Shown here: positions 50,286-59,870 of the stretch, one piece after another
Layout of the letters: each line of letters starts with the position of its first letter
How positions within the stretch are numbered: position 1 is the stretch's first letter
NCBI GenBank assembly: GCA_000992695.1
Contig: LBUS01000001.1
Span: 1 to 64,000, forward strand
Source: Candidatus Peregrinibacteria bacterium GW2011_GWF2_38_29
GTDB lineage: Bacteria; Patescibacteriota; Gracilibacteria; UBA1369; UBA12463
Direction: 5' to 3'
DNA: 64,000 bases
Notes under the pieces: model-generated
What the model was told of the DNA's origin: nothing
Databases searched by the model: none
Seen by the model: the letters and a program-made list of their open reading frames with translations, nothing else
Program-made: the position numbers and the translations under genes

Positions 50286-51541
50286 ATAAAAATTGATTTT
50301 ATGGAATTAAAATTGCCTCCGTCCCCGTTAAAAGGAGAAATGCTTGCAGGGAAGAATTCGCCATATTCGCCCGTTTTTCGCATGTGATTCACGATTTTCT
50401 CTCGTAGTTTTTTATATTCTTCTTCCGAATATTGTTTGTTTAAAATGCAAAATTTTGCATGATGCATGGAAATACATCCAAAAATGTCTTTTGAATTTGC
50501 GCAATTATCGCAATAAAAAGCATTTGTGAGTCCTTGATAAACGTTGTTGCCAAAAGCCACATTGAAAGATCCGCGTCCGACAGAATGGCATTCATAAACA
50601 AGCTCCGCGCCTTCAATTCCACCGTATGTGTCGATGTCGTATCCGTCCTTGATTTTCTCGCAGTTAAAGACAAATTTGCAGTCTCTTAAGTTCGATGAAT
50701 CGAAACAGAAAGTTGAATTTTGGCAGTGATTTAAATAGTTGCCGGTGCAATTTTCGTTATTGTCGCCGTTTATAAATTTGTGTGGAAATTTTTTAACAAA
50801 TTCTGAGAAATCTTCGATTGAAAAATCTTTTGCCGACTTAATTTTCTCTAAGTATTCTTCTTTGGAATATTTTTCGTTCAAAAAATGAAATTCCTTGTTT
50901 ATCAGGTTAATACAGCCAAAACAGCTCTTGCATCCTGTGCAATTTTTAAGAAATTTTGAATCGCTGCAGTTTTTGCAATCTTGAGAAAATCCAAGGTTGT
51001 AACATTTGAAAATATCTACGCAGTCATTGCAAAGTTCGCATTCTACAGCGTAATTGCAATCGATTAAATCCACGCTTCTATATGTGTAATAAGAGTAAAA
51101 ACAATCGCGATTATTATCCGCTTCAAAACACATATAACAGTTTTTATTCCAGCTAGCCAAATTGCCATATTCCGCATTCTCGTTGGCAAAAGAATAGTTT
51201 AAAATTCTTGGAACAACTTTGAGTAAATCGCTAAATTGATCGAAAAAAGTTCGGTTAAAATCGAAATCACGACCATATGATAATGCGCTCCATTTATCGC
51301 TAAAAAAGTATTCATGATCGTAGACGGGAAATGAAGTATCTTCCGGATAAATACAAATTATTTCTTTGCCGGTGCCGCTGCATTTTCGTTTATAAAGTTT
51401 TCTTTCGTTACGCCAAGCGAGACGTCGCTGTTGACGACAGGAAGGGCAAAAGGTCGGTTCAGGAACTTGCATTTTGGAATAAAAATCGAGATCTTGAGGG
51501 GTGATTTCAAATTGGATTGAGCAGTTTTTGCAGGTTTGCAT
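50282..51541 (-). CDS. Cys-rich repeat protein, paralog D, C-terminally truncated by a REP-like element
   Basis: MQTCKNCSIQFEITPQDLDFYSKM; homology ends ...GEYGEFFPASISPF, then NGDGGNFN encoded by the REP core. Confidence 0.8.
   Translation of the reverse strand: MQTCKNCSIQFEITPQDLDFYSKMQVPEPTFCPSCRQQRRLAWRNERKLYKRKCSGTGKEIICIYPEDTSFPVYDHEYFFSDKWSALSYGRDFDFNRTFFDQFSDLLKVVPRILNYSFANENAEYGNLASWNKNCYMCFEADNNRDCFYSYYTYRSVDLIDCNYAVECELCNDCVDIFKCYNLGFSQDCKNCSDSKFLKNCTGCKSCFGCINLINKEFHFLNEKYSKEEYLEKIKSAKDFSIEDFSEFVKKFPHKFINGDNNENCTGNYLNHCQNSTFCFDSSNLRDCKFVFNCEKIKDGYDIDTYGGIEGAELVYECHSVGRGSFNVAFGNNVYQGLTNAFYCDNCANSKDIFGCISMHHAKFCILNKQYSEEEYKKLREKIVNHMRKTGEYGEFFPASISPFNGDGGNFNSIKSIFI
50315..50326 (-). 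repeat. REP-like element (single) inside the 3' end of paralog D
   Basis: GCCTCCGTCCCC (one mismatch to ACCTCCGTCCCC). Confidence 0.75.
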
Positions 51542-51548
51542 AGCGATT

Positions 51549-52616
51549 TTAAAAGTAATTTTTAACGGCAAATTCGTATTGTTCAATGAAAAGTTTTTTA
51601 AACGCAGTCAAACTGTGCTGTTCATAAAATAATATAATCGCTTTTTTATATTCAATCTCATCAACGCTTCTGTATGAGAGCGGACAATAACCATTTGCAA
51701 GTAAAATTGCATTACCAAGCATGCGCGATGTTCGCTTATTCCCATCTTCAAACGGCTGTATGTATGACAATGCCGCTACCGCAATCATTGACGATATAAA
51801 AGGATTCTTTAAATTATTCAACAATCCGCATAAAGCCTCCACAGCCTCTCTGATTTGATAAATATTGTCATAAGGCTTATAAGCCGTGCCTATAATCCCG
51901 ACGGGTCGACGTCTTAAGCCCTTTGGAATCTTTAAGCCTTTCGAGATCATATCATGCAATTCTTCGATTTTTTTCAATGAAACGGTCTTAAAGTATTTGG
52001 GTTTATCCCATATGTAATACAACGCCGTTTTATGATTTAAAATCATAACTGCCTCCTCGTGAGTTTTGCCCTTTGCTTCTTGTGAAGATTTCATGAGGCG
52101 TTCCGTGTCCAATAATGTGTAAGTATTCCCTTCTATATGAGAAGATCGCCATGAGAACTCGATAGTTATGCGCTCCAATTCTTTTTTGATTTGCTCTCGA
52201 TTGTATGATTTAAAGCGTTTAGAATGGATTTCGGTTAGATTTTTGATGTGTAAAAGCTCTTTTTTTGAAAATAAATTTTCGAAATCGATTTTACTTTTAA
52301 AATCCAACTTTTTTATATTTACTTCTCTTTTATCGGGTTCTTTTTTAAAATATTCGATTAGATCGAAACTTCTTTGAAGCTTCGGGATAAGGGCTTCATA
52401 AGCGACATTACGGCCATTACCGATCTTTCTTATTGAGCGACTTTTTAAAAGAATATTTAAGTCTCTAATAACTGTTATTCGCGAAGATTGATCAAAGTTA
52501 TCGGAAACGCCTTTGACTATTTCTTTAGTTGCCGCTTTACCAAGCCTTTCGATAACTTGGAGTATGAATTTTTGACGATTTGTTAATTGTATCATATTCT
52601 TGGATAATTGTATCAT
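51549..52616 (-). CDS. Fic-family protein with N-terminal winged-helix region
   Basis: Fic core AVAALSYIQPFEDGNKRTSRMLGNAILL (HPFxxGNGR-type motif); EFSWRSSHIEGNTYTLLDTE; N-terminal DeoR-like wHTH. Confidence 0.9.
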   Translation of the reverse strand: MIQLSKNMIQLTNRQKFILQVIERLGKAATKEIVKGVSDNFDQSSRITVIRDLNILLKSRSIRKIGNGRNVAYEALIPKLQRSFDLIEYFKKEPDKREVNIKKLDFKSKIDFENLFSKKELLHIKNLTEIHSKRFKSYNREQIKKELERITIEFSWRSSHIEGNTYTLLDTERLMKSSQEAKGKTHEEAVMILNHKTALYYIWDKPKYFKTVSLKKIEELHDMISKGLKIPKGLRRRPVGIIGTAYKPYDNIYQIREAVEALCGLLNNLKNPFISSMIAVAALSYIQPFEDGNKRTSRMLGNAILLANGYCPLSYRSVDEIEYKKAIILFYEQHSLTAFKKLFIEQYEFAVKNYF

Positions 52617-52640
52617 ATTGAAACAATTAAGACAAGGGAA

Positions 52641-54320
52641 TTAAATTTTATTGGATCCGAAAACGTGTTTAGTATAACATTCCTCGCAATAAATTGGCGG
52701 ATGAATGAATGAATCTTGCGCGGAATTTTGCGGATAGCTCGTCATGATTTTCTTATCACATTTATCGCATTTTGATTCGAAAAGTTGTTTTGGATTGCGC
52801 GTTGCAAGGCGGGAAAAATGGCGGCAGTTAGGGCAATCTATTGGCGCCGGAACATTCAATGCGCGATAAAATTTGAGTTCTTGATCTATGAGTTTAAAAT
52901 TTTTGCCGCAGGATTTACAAGCTAGAAGTTCGTTCATTATAGAATCCGAAACGTCTGCGATTCTTTCCGGCATTTTGTAGGTTTGAGGTATAAACTTGGC
53001 ATCGCTTTCAAGCCATTTAAAGCCCTGTTTTAAAGCTTCTTCCTTGGTTTTCGGGAAAACCTCCATAACCAAGGATTCATTGTATGCAAAAGGGCAAATT
53101 TCGATTGGAAAAAACTGGCCATATTCATTTTTTTGCATGTGCGCGATTATGCGTGCGCGAAGGTCTTTATATTCTTCTTCCGAATATTCCTGATTTAAAA
53201 TGCAGAATTTTTTGCGTTTTAGGCCGACGCATCCGAAACAATCTTTACAGCCGGTGCAATGATCGCAATATTCAAGATTGGAATTGTTGGTTGTGCAGGT
53301 TGTGCAAAATTTCAAATTGTATGCGTTGTTTCCGCATGCGGCGCATTCATATAAAAGCTCGGCTTTATCGCCCCAGCCTGAATAATCCATGCAATTTTTG
53401 GCTTGCATAGCCACTCTTCCGACATATTTGCAGTCTTCCAAATCCTTGCAATCAAAACAATATTCTGCGTTTTTTGAATCGTATAAATAATCACCGAGTG
53501 AATTTTCGTTGTGCTCTTGCTGAAGATTTTTATGCGGCTCCGCTATGAAAAATTCTTCGGCTTGTTTGCGGAATTTTGCAATATTTGCAAGCGTTTGAAA
53601 ATCAAATTCGGCAAGCTGTTTTTCGTAATCGCGCTTTGAATATTCTTTGTTAAAAATATAATACTGCTTATGACGCAGATTTATGCATCCTATGCAGTTT
53701 TTGCAGGATTTGCAGTTGTTTAAAAAATAGCTTTCCGAACACGTTTCACAATCACTTGAATATTTAAGATTATAACAATTTTGGCAATCAATCGCTTCAT
53801 AGCAAAGCTCGGATTTGTAGATACTCAAGCAATCCATGCAATTTTGCGAATGATAAAGACGGTTGCTGTAATAACAATCTTCGTCGTAATCGGCTTCGAA
53901 AGTCATATAACAATTTTTCAGATAACCGGCGCAGTTTGTGTATAAACTGTTTGTCATGGTTTCACCTATTACAAAAGCGGAAAGATGAGGCGTGACATTT
54001 TTAAGATCGTGAAATTGCGGAAAAAACGGTTTGTTAAAATCGAACGGTCGAGCGTATTTTGTTGCATCCCATTTATCAGACCACCAAACTTTCCAATGAT
54101 AAACCGGAAATGGATGATTTTCGTGATATTGCGAAATTATTTCTTCGCCGGAAAAGTCACATTTGCGCTTGTATAAGGTTCGCGTGTTGCGTTCGAGTAG
54201 GCGGCGAATCCAACGGCAATCGGGGCAAGAAGTTGGAGGTGGGACGGAAAGTTTTGAATAAAAAGAGAGATCACTTTGGGTGATTTCGAATTGACTCTGG
54301 CATTTGGCGCAAGTTGGCAT
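52641..54320 (-). CDS. Cys-rich repeat protein, paralog E
   Basis: MPTCAKCQSQFEITQSDLSFYSKLSVPPPTSCPDCRWIRR; two modules; C-terminal LLACKSCGKNFKLIDQELKFYRALNVPAPIDCPNCRHFSR. Confidence 0.85.
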   Translation of the reverse strand: MPTCAKCQSQFEITQSDLSFYSKLSVPPPTSCPDCRWIRRLLERNTRTLYKRKCDFSGEEIISQYHENHPFPVYHWKVWWSDKWDATKYARPFDFNKPFFPQFHDLKNVTPHLSAFVIGETMTNSLYTNCAGYLKNCYMTFEADYDEDCYYSNRLYHSQNCMDCLSIYKSELCYEAIDCQNCYNLKYSSDCETCSESYFLNNCKSCKNCIGCINLRHKQYYIFNKEYSKRDYEKQLAEFDFQTLANIAKFRKQAEEFFIAEPHKNLQQEHNENSLGDYLYDSKNAEYCFDCKDLEDCKYVGRVAMQAKNCMDYSGWGDKAELLYECAACGNNAYNLKFCTTCTTNNSNLEYCDHCTGCKDCFGCVGLKRKKFCILNQEYSEEEYKDLRARIIAHMQKNEYGQFFPIEICPFAYNESLVMEVFPKTKEEALKQGFKWLESDAKFIPQTYKMPERIADVSDSIMNELLACKSCGKNFKLIDQELKFYRALNVPAPIDCPNCRHFSRLATRNPKQLFESKCDKCDKKIMTSYPQNSAQDSFIHPPIYCEECYTKHVFGSNKI

Positions 54321-54338
54321 GAATTAATAAGTTAGTTT

Positions 54339-54707
54339 TTACTGGGCATTATTCATTCCTTCTAATAAACTTAAAACCTCTTCAAAACTATCTGTATAAT
54401 GTATGTCTTCTTGCCTTCTCTCTTCCGGCACTCTATGCGCACTTACAGAGAAAAATATTAAATTATTAATACCATTACTCTTTGCTTCATCTAATATGTC
54501 TAGTCCTGCAAAAAGCTCCCCGTCGCCTAAATTTCCATCACATACAACTGCAAATATTTTGTCCCTAAATCTCCTAATTAATTCTAATGCGTCTGTTTTG
54601 TTTGATGCTTCAATTGTTGAAGCAGACGGAATCTTTTTACCTACCGCCCATTTTACGTCATCCCTTATGTCTGCGTCATCGTCTATAATTAAAACAAGTT
54701 TTTCCAT
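54339..54707 (-). CDS. Stand-alone response-regulator receiver-like domain
   Basis: EKLVLIIDDDADIRDDV; VVCDGNLGDGE; LIFFSVSAH. Confidence 0.75.
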   Translation of the reverse strand: MEKLVLIIDDDADIRDDVKWAVGKKIPSASTIEASNKTDALELIRRFRDKIFAVVCDGNLGDGELFAGLDILDEAKSNGINNLIFFSVSAHRVPEERRQEDIHYTDSFEEVLSLLEGMNNAQ

Positions 54708-54729
54708 ACTATTTTACACTTTAAGCTCA

Positions 54730-54777
54730 ACCTCCGTCCCTCTTTCTCGCCGAAAACTCATTTCAACCTCCGTCCCC
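54730..54777 (-). repeat. REP-like elements, direct doublet (54730-54740, 54766-54777)
   Basis: ACCTCCGTCCC and ACCTCCGTCCCC, 36 bp pitch. Confidence 0.8.
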
Positions 54778-54780
54778 GAG

Positions 54781-57072
54781 CTAAACGGGGTCCGGGAAGG
54801 CCATTTCATACAGCTTCTTATCAATCTGGATCTCTTCTTCAATCATGCCGCCTTTGTCGATAATCATTTGCTTAGCGAGGTTGCGGGCGTTTTCTTCGAG
54901 ATTGATGCCATAAACTTTGCGGCTGTTTTCCAAAATTTGCTTGGAGAATTCTTTTGCGGGCTTGGAAATGAAGAGCGTGCGGCCGGAAAAGGCTTTGTGA
55001 ATTTCGCCTTTAATCGTGATTTTGCAGTAAAATTCCTGAACACCGAGATTAATTAAATCGCGCTCAATAAAGACCGGAGTATATTCTTTTACAAAGTGCT
55101 GAGCATCTTCACCACCCATGCGGAATGTGATCATTGAGCCAACGTTACCGAAAATGGTTTTTTTCATTTGCTCGCTTAACTGACCCATAAACTGATGTGC
55201 GATATTTAAAATCAAATGATATTTTCTAGCTTCGGAAAGAATTTCGCCGAAGGAATCCGTTGTGAAGTTTTGGAATTCATCAACGTATAAATAGAAGTCT
55301 TTGCGCTTATCTTCCGCAATATCTTGTCTCGACATCGCTGATTGATAAATCTTTGTGATAAACATTGCGCCGAGTAGTTGAATGTTTTCTTCACCGAGAA
55401 TTCCTTTTGGAAGTTTTATCAAAAGAATTTTTTGCTTATCCATTATTTCACGGATGTTGAATGTGTTTTCCGGAACGGAAATTACGTTTTTTATCATCGT
55501 GTTTCCGGCAAGCTGGCCGAGTTTGTTGAGAAGGGGATTAATGGCTTCAGAACTGTATTTTTCGGTCCATGAAGGAAACTCGTTTGTCCAAAAATTTGCA
55601 ACACTTTCATCCTTTATATGGCGAATAACTTTTTGACGATATTCACGCTCGGAAACCATGCGTTTTATGGAAAAAACCGTGGCATCTTTTGTATCCAAAA
55701 GCGCAAGAACGCTATAACGAAGAACATGTTCAAGACGCGCATTCCAGTTTGAACCGAATGCTTTTTTGAAAATATTTACAAAACCGTTTGTGACCTGCAT
55801 TTTCATTTTTTCCTCAACATGTTCGAGCGGATTGAATGGCACGGGACGGTCCGTATCAAGAGGATTAAAGAACACGACATCTTTTATACGGTTTTCCGGA
55901 ATGTATGTCATGACGTTTTCGATAAGATCACCGTGTGGGTCAATAACCGCTACGCCATGCCCATTTTGAATGTCTTCACGAATTAACAATTCGAATAATT
56001 TTGATTTACCAACGCCGGATTTACCAAGAACATATGAATGACGAATGCGATCTTTGCGAAGAATACCGAATTTGCGGTAATTGCCGTGATAATTCGTCAT
56101 ACCAAAAAGACAGTTGTCTGCCGCGTGTTCCGGTGGAAGATCTGCAGGAGGTTCGGCTTTTTTTGATATTACTGCGGAAAAATGAGGAATATCTTTTGGA
56201 TTTGGAAGATGAAGAATTGTAATTAATTCTTCAACGTTAAGAAGTGTATATGGAGTTGCCGGCCTTTCGAGCGTTTGCCTTAATGCTTCTCTTCCTGTAA
56301 ATATCTTTTTTGGAATAAATTTATTTGTGCTTTGGCTTGAATAATATGCCTGCATTGATTGGAAAAACATGTGCGCCAAATCTTTGGATTTTTTCTCACG
56401 CGAGGCTATGCCAAGCTGAACGTTAACGCGAATCGTATCTGATTTTTCTTTTTGCTTAATCCAATCATCTTCTTTTTCAAAAAGTCCTTCTTTTCTTGCA
56501 TCGCGAAATCTGAATTTTCTCCTGAAATAATGGAGAGATTTTAGGATTTTTCTTTTAATAAGGAAGAAAAAACTTTCGGTTTGTTTGCTTAAAATCATTT
56601 GAACCCAGCCACGTTCTTCTCCGCGAAGCTCAGCCAAAAAACTGCATATTGTTGATAGAGAATCTTTATAAAATTCAATTGCGGCAGAAGTTTCTTTCAC
56701 TTTATCCGGAACGGAATCCATTCTTAACACATTGAAAGTTTTTATCGGAACAATGAATGATTTTGTTTCTTTTAAATCGTAAACCGTGACTTCAAAATCG
56801 CCCTGCAAATTGAATGGATCGGCTTTCATCTCAATCATTTCTGCGGCCGGAAATATAGAATAAAAAAGTGATTGGAACTTTACAAGAATGCTTTCATCAA
56901 GCGTCACAAATAAATAAACAATTCCTTTATAGCCCATCAATTCAAAAGAAACTTTTTCACTTCCTTCTGAAAGGACTTTGCGCAAAGTGTCGATCAGTCT
57001 GCCGAAATTCTCGATCGTGGCATGATCGTGTTTTTCTTGCGGCGGAGTTTTTATGTATAAATATTTGTTCAT
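54781..57072 (-). CDS. Type IV secretion/conjugation-like ATPase (VirB4/TraG/HerA-type)
   Basis: HSYVLGKSGVGKSKLFELLIREDIQNGHGVAVIDPHGDLIENVM; DFYLYVDEFQNFTTDSFGEILSEARKYHLILNIAHQFMGQL. Confidence 0.85.
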   Translation of the reverse strand: MNKYLYIKTPPQEKHDHATIENFGRLIDTLRKVLSEGSEKVSFELMGYKGIVYLFVTLDESILVKFQSLFYSIFPAAEMIEMKADPFNLQGDFEVTVYDLKETKSFIVPIKTFNVLRMDSVPDKVKETSAAIEFYKDSLSTICSFLAELRGEERGWVQMILSKQTESFFFLIKRKILKSLHYFRRKFRFRDARKEGLFEKEDDWIKQKEKSDTIRVNVQLGIASREKKSKDLAHMFFQSMQAYYSSQSTNKFIPKKIFTGREALRQTLERPATPYTLLNVEELITILHLPNPKDIPHFSAVISKKAEPPADLPPEHAADNCLFGMTNYHGNYRKFGILRKDRIRHSYVLGKSGVGKSKLFELLIREDIQNGHGVAVIDPHGDLIENVMTYIPENRIKDVVFFNPLDTDRPVPFNPLEHVEEKMKMQVTNGFVNIFKKAFGSNWNARLEHVLRYSVLALLDTKDATVFSIKRMVSEREYRQKVIRHIKDESVANFWTNEFPSWTEKYSSEAINPLLNKLGQLAGNTMIKNVISVPENTFNIREIMDKQKILLIKLPKGILGEENIQLLGAMFITKIYQSAMSRQDIAEDKRKDFYLYVDEFQNFTTDSFGEILSEARKYHLILNIAHQFMGQLSEQMKKTIFGNVGSMITFRMGGEDAQHFVKEYTPVFIERDLINLGVQEFYCKITIKGEIHKAFSGRTLFISKPAKEFSKQILENSRKVYGINLEENARNLAKQMIIDKGGMIEEEIQIDKKLYEMAFPDPV

Positions 57073-57074
57073 AA

Positions 57075-58778
57075 TTATAATAACGAATCGTTAAAACATT
57101 GCTCACAGAAAACGATATATGGAGAATCCGGTGGAAATGTTGTTTGAAAATTTTTGCTGCATTTTTGACATCTTCTTTCGTAAAGCTTGCGAGGATTATA
57201 TCTATGAAAACGCTCGCGATAACGCAAATCAAATGCATTTTCCGGAAGTGGGACTTTCATTTGTTGATGCAAAGCAAGTTCACGACCCGTGATTTTGAAT
57301 GGTTTTTTCGTGACAACATCATAAAAAGTGGTTGCAAGAATTTCGTCATTTTTGGCTTCGTAAAGCGAATCCGGTGGAAGAATATCTTTATCGGGAACTG
57401 CTTTTGCTTTATCAACATGCCATAAATGAGTTTTTTTATAACTTGCCGGTGGCTTCCAAAGTTCTTCGGATTTTTTCAAGAGCTCCGCATACTTTTCTTT
57501 TTCATATGGATACCAAACGTCGGCGACTGTTGTATTATAAGCAAATGGCGACATCCAGAATGGAAAAAATTGACCCCATTCTTTTGTCTGCTTCATGAAT
57601 TTAATTATTTTTTGTTTCAAAATTTTATATTCATCGGCTGAATACTGCCTATTTAAAATGCAATATTTCTTGTTCTTTAAGCCAATACATCCAAAACAGT
57701 CCTGGCACATTTGGCAGTTATCAATATAAAAACAACTTGAACAATCGTTTGAAAAATTTCCCACAAAATTCATTCCACCACGCAAACACGTCTGATTTTC
57801 AAAACTTTTTTGTGTGCCATAAGCAATTGCCCAACAGTCCATACAATCGCGAAGATTGAACGTTGAACTGTTCATATTTGAACAACCAACTATGTCGTCG
57901 CCGGAATAACAGTTTTCGCAATCTTTGCTGTTTGTTAAACGATCACCGGTTGAATTTTCGGCTTTTAAAAGATACATATAACGTTGCGGGGTCGTTTCCA
58001 AAAACATATGGAACATTTCTTTTGCTTTTTTATAAGAGCGTCTTCGGAAAAGCTGTCTTTGAAGCATAAATGTCATGAAAACGTCGGGGCTGACTTCTGT
58101 GTTAAAAATGCAATTTTTTTGATCACGTAGGCCGAATGAAAATATGCAATTGTGGCAATTTACAAGATTTGAAGAAAAATAAACGTTTGAGCAATTCATG
58201 CAATTTTCGCATGCTACAGCAGAATGACAGCCGGTGCAGAATAAACAATCATAGCATAATTCGCATCTTGTTAATTCTTCGGAATCCATGGAATCTTTGC
58301 ATAAAATAAAACTTCCATAATGACAGTTTACGTTGTCGTCAGCGGTAAAAACCATGTAACAATCGTTGTTGTTATTTGAATCGTTCGTAAACATTGAATT
58401 CTGATTTTTGGCTTGAATTAAAGATGGACGCGGCACTTCAAGCATTAATTCGTAAAATTGTTGGAAAAATGTTTTCTCAAAATCGAAATTTTTTCCGAAT
58501 GTGATGCCGTCCCAAGAATCGCCCCACCAAACGTCTTTATCGAAAATCTTGAAAGGTGCGGCTTCGCTATAAATAGACCAAATCTCTTTATCTGTTTGAG
58601 CGCATTTTCTTTTAAAAAGAGCTCTTTCGTTGCGGAAAGCAATTCTTCGCATTTCACGACATTGCCTACAAAAAACCATGCTTATCGGATCAACATCGAA
58701 TTCGCCAAGAAGTCTTGTTTCTTGTTCTGTAAGCTCAAATTCCTTTTCACCGACGCAATTGGGATTTTGACAAAGCAT
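57075..58778 (-). CDS. Cys-rich repeat protein, paralog F (divergent)
   Basis: MLCQNPNCVGEKEFELTEQETRLL...FCRQCREMRRIAFRNE; WWGDSWDGITFGKNFDFEKTFFQQF; KKYCILNRQYSADEY; C-terminal CQKCSKNFQTTFPPDSP. Confidence 0.82.
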   Translation of the reverse strand: MLCQNPNCVGEKEFELTEQETRLLGEFDVDPISMVFCRQCREMRRIAFRNERALFKRKCAQTDKEIWSIYSEAAPFKIFDKDVWWGDSWDGITFGKNFDFEKTFFQQFYELMLEVPRPSLIQAKNQNSMFTNDSNNNNDCYMVFTADDNVNCHYGSFILCKDSMDSEELTRCELCYDCLFCTGCHSAVACENCMNCSNVYFSSNLVNCHNCIFSFGLRDQKNCIFNTEVSPDVFMTFMLQRQLFRRRSYKKAKEMFHMFLETTPQRYMYLLKAENSTGDRLTNSKDCENCYSGDDIVGCSNMNSSTFNLRDCMDCWAIAYGTQKSFENQTCLRGGMNFVGNFSNDCSSCFYIDNCQMCQDCFGCIGLKNKKYCILNRQYSADEYKILKQKIIKFMKQTKEWGQFFPFWMSPFAYNTTVADVWYPYEKEKYAELLKKSEELWKPPASYKKTHLWHVDKAKAVPDKDILPPDSLYEAKNDEILATTFYDVVTKKPFKITGRELALHQQMKVPLPENAFDLRYRERFHRYNPRKLYERRCQKCSKNFQTTFPPDSPYIVFCEQCFNDSLL

Positions 58779-58811
58779 TAATAAGTTTTTAAATCGGTGC
58801 AATTATAGCAC

Positions 58812-58860
58812 GGGGACGGAGGTTGAGATAGCAAATTCGAGCACCCATACCTCCGTCCCC
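58812..58860. repeat. REP-like inverted doublet (58812-58823 / 58849-58860)
   Basis: CACGGGGACGGAGGT ... ACCTCCGTCCCCGTG, 25-nt spacer. Confidence 0.85.
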
Positions 58861-58975
58861 GTGTCAAAACGTCATAAAAATCATATAAATCAAGAGATTA
58901 AGTTTGCACTAAATTGAAATACGGAGCTATCATTTAGTCTTAAAAATAAATTAATACATTTTAACCCCAAACATT

Positions 58976-59869
58976 ATGTTTAAAAAAATCGCTTCAATGG
59001 TCGCTGTCATTGCTCTTTTGGCTGCGGTCACGCTAACTGCCGGAGCGGCGCAAGTCGGCACAGCAAACGCTTATTATTATGATAATAATTATGTGAATTA
59101 TTATACGGATTATCCGGGATATTTAGAGCCTATATATGTCGCGTATGAAGAGCCTAACTATCAATATAATGACAATGTCGATTACGGCGTTTCTATTGCC
59201 GTTTATCAAAAACATCCGACTGTAACCATAAATCACTATGGATTGACGCCTTCAACTGTTTACATCCAACGCGGAGACACAGTCGTTTGGGCAAATAATG
59301 ACGATGCAACGCATTCGATTGTTTCTGATACTTTTAACTCGGGAAGTTTATTCCCCGGAAGAGTTTTCTCGGAAGTATTTGAACACGCAGGAACTTATTA
59401 TTATCACTGCTCAATTCACCCATCTATGACCGGAAAAGTCGTGGTTGGAAATGGGATTTCCGATACATATACGGATTATAATAATAACTATAATACTTAT
59501 AATTCCGATGCCGTTTATTATCAGGTTGATTATCCTTCTTATTTACAGCCGGCACATCCAACTTATAAGCCAACTTATTATCAGCCGGTTGTAGCTCCTG
59601 TTTATCAACCTGTAGTTGCGCCCGCTTATTACCCTGAATATGAGCCTCATTACAATTACAATTCTCAATATTTTCGTTCTGCGATGAGCGAATATGATCA
59701 ATATGTTCAAGCTCATTCTTGGCCGACTGTCGGATCGTATGTGAATTCTATTTATGACTATCGCTTAAGCAATTCCAATTATCAGCCTTTCTATGGTACA
59801 AGCGGTTATGTCAGCTATAATGGATGGAATAACAATACTGTCTCATATCCGTATTATCAGAACTGGTAG
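58976..59869 (+). CDS. Secreted cupredoxin (type-1 copper) protein with Tyr/Pro-rich flanks
   Basis: Signal peptide; TVYIQRGDTVVWANNDDATHSIVSD ... AGTYYYHCSIHPSMTGKVVV with H, C, H, M copper-ligand pattern. Confidence 0.88.
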   Translation: MFKKIASMVAVIALLAAVTLTAGAAQVGTANAYYYDNNYVNYYTDYPGYLEPIYVAYEEPNYQYNDNVDYGVSIAVYQKHPTVTINHYGLTPSTVYIQRGDTVVWANNDDATHSIVSDTFNSGSLFPGRVFSEVFEHAGTYYYHCSIHPSMTGKVVVGNGISDTYTDYNNNYNTYNSDAVYYQVDYPSYLQPAHPTYKPTYYQPVVAPVYQPVVAPAYYPEYEPHYNYNSQYFRSAMSEYDQYVQAHSWPTVGSYVNSIYDYRLSNSNYQPFYGTSGYVSYNGWNNNTVSYPYYQNW

Positions 59870-59870
59870 G

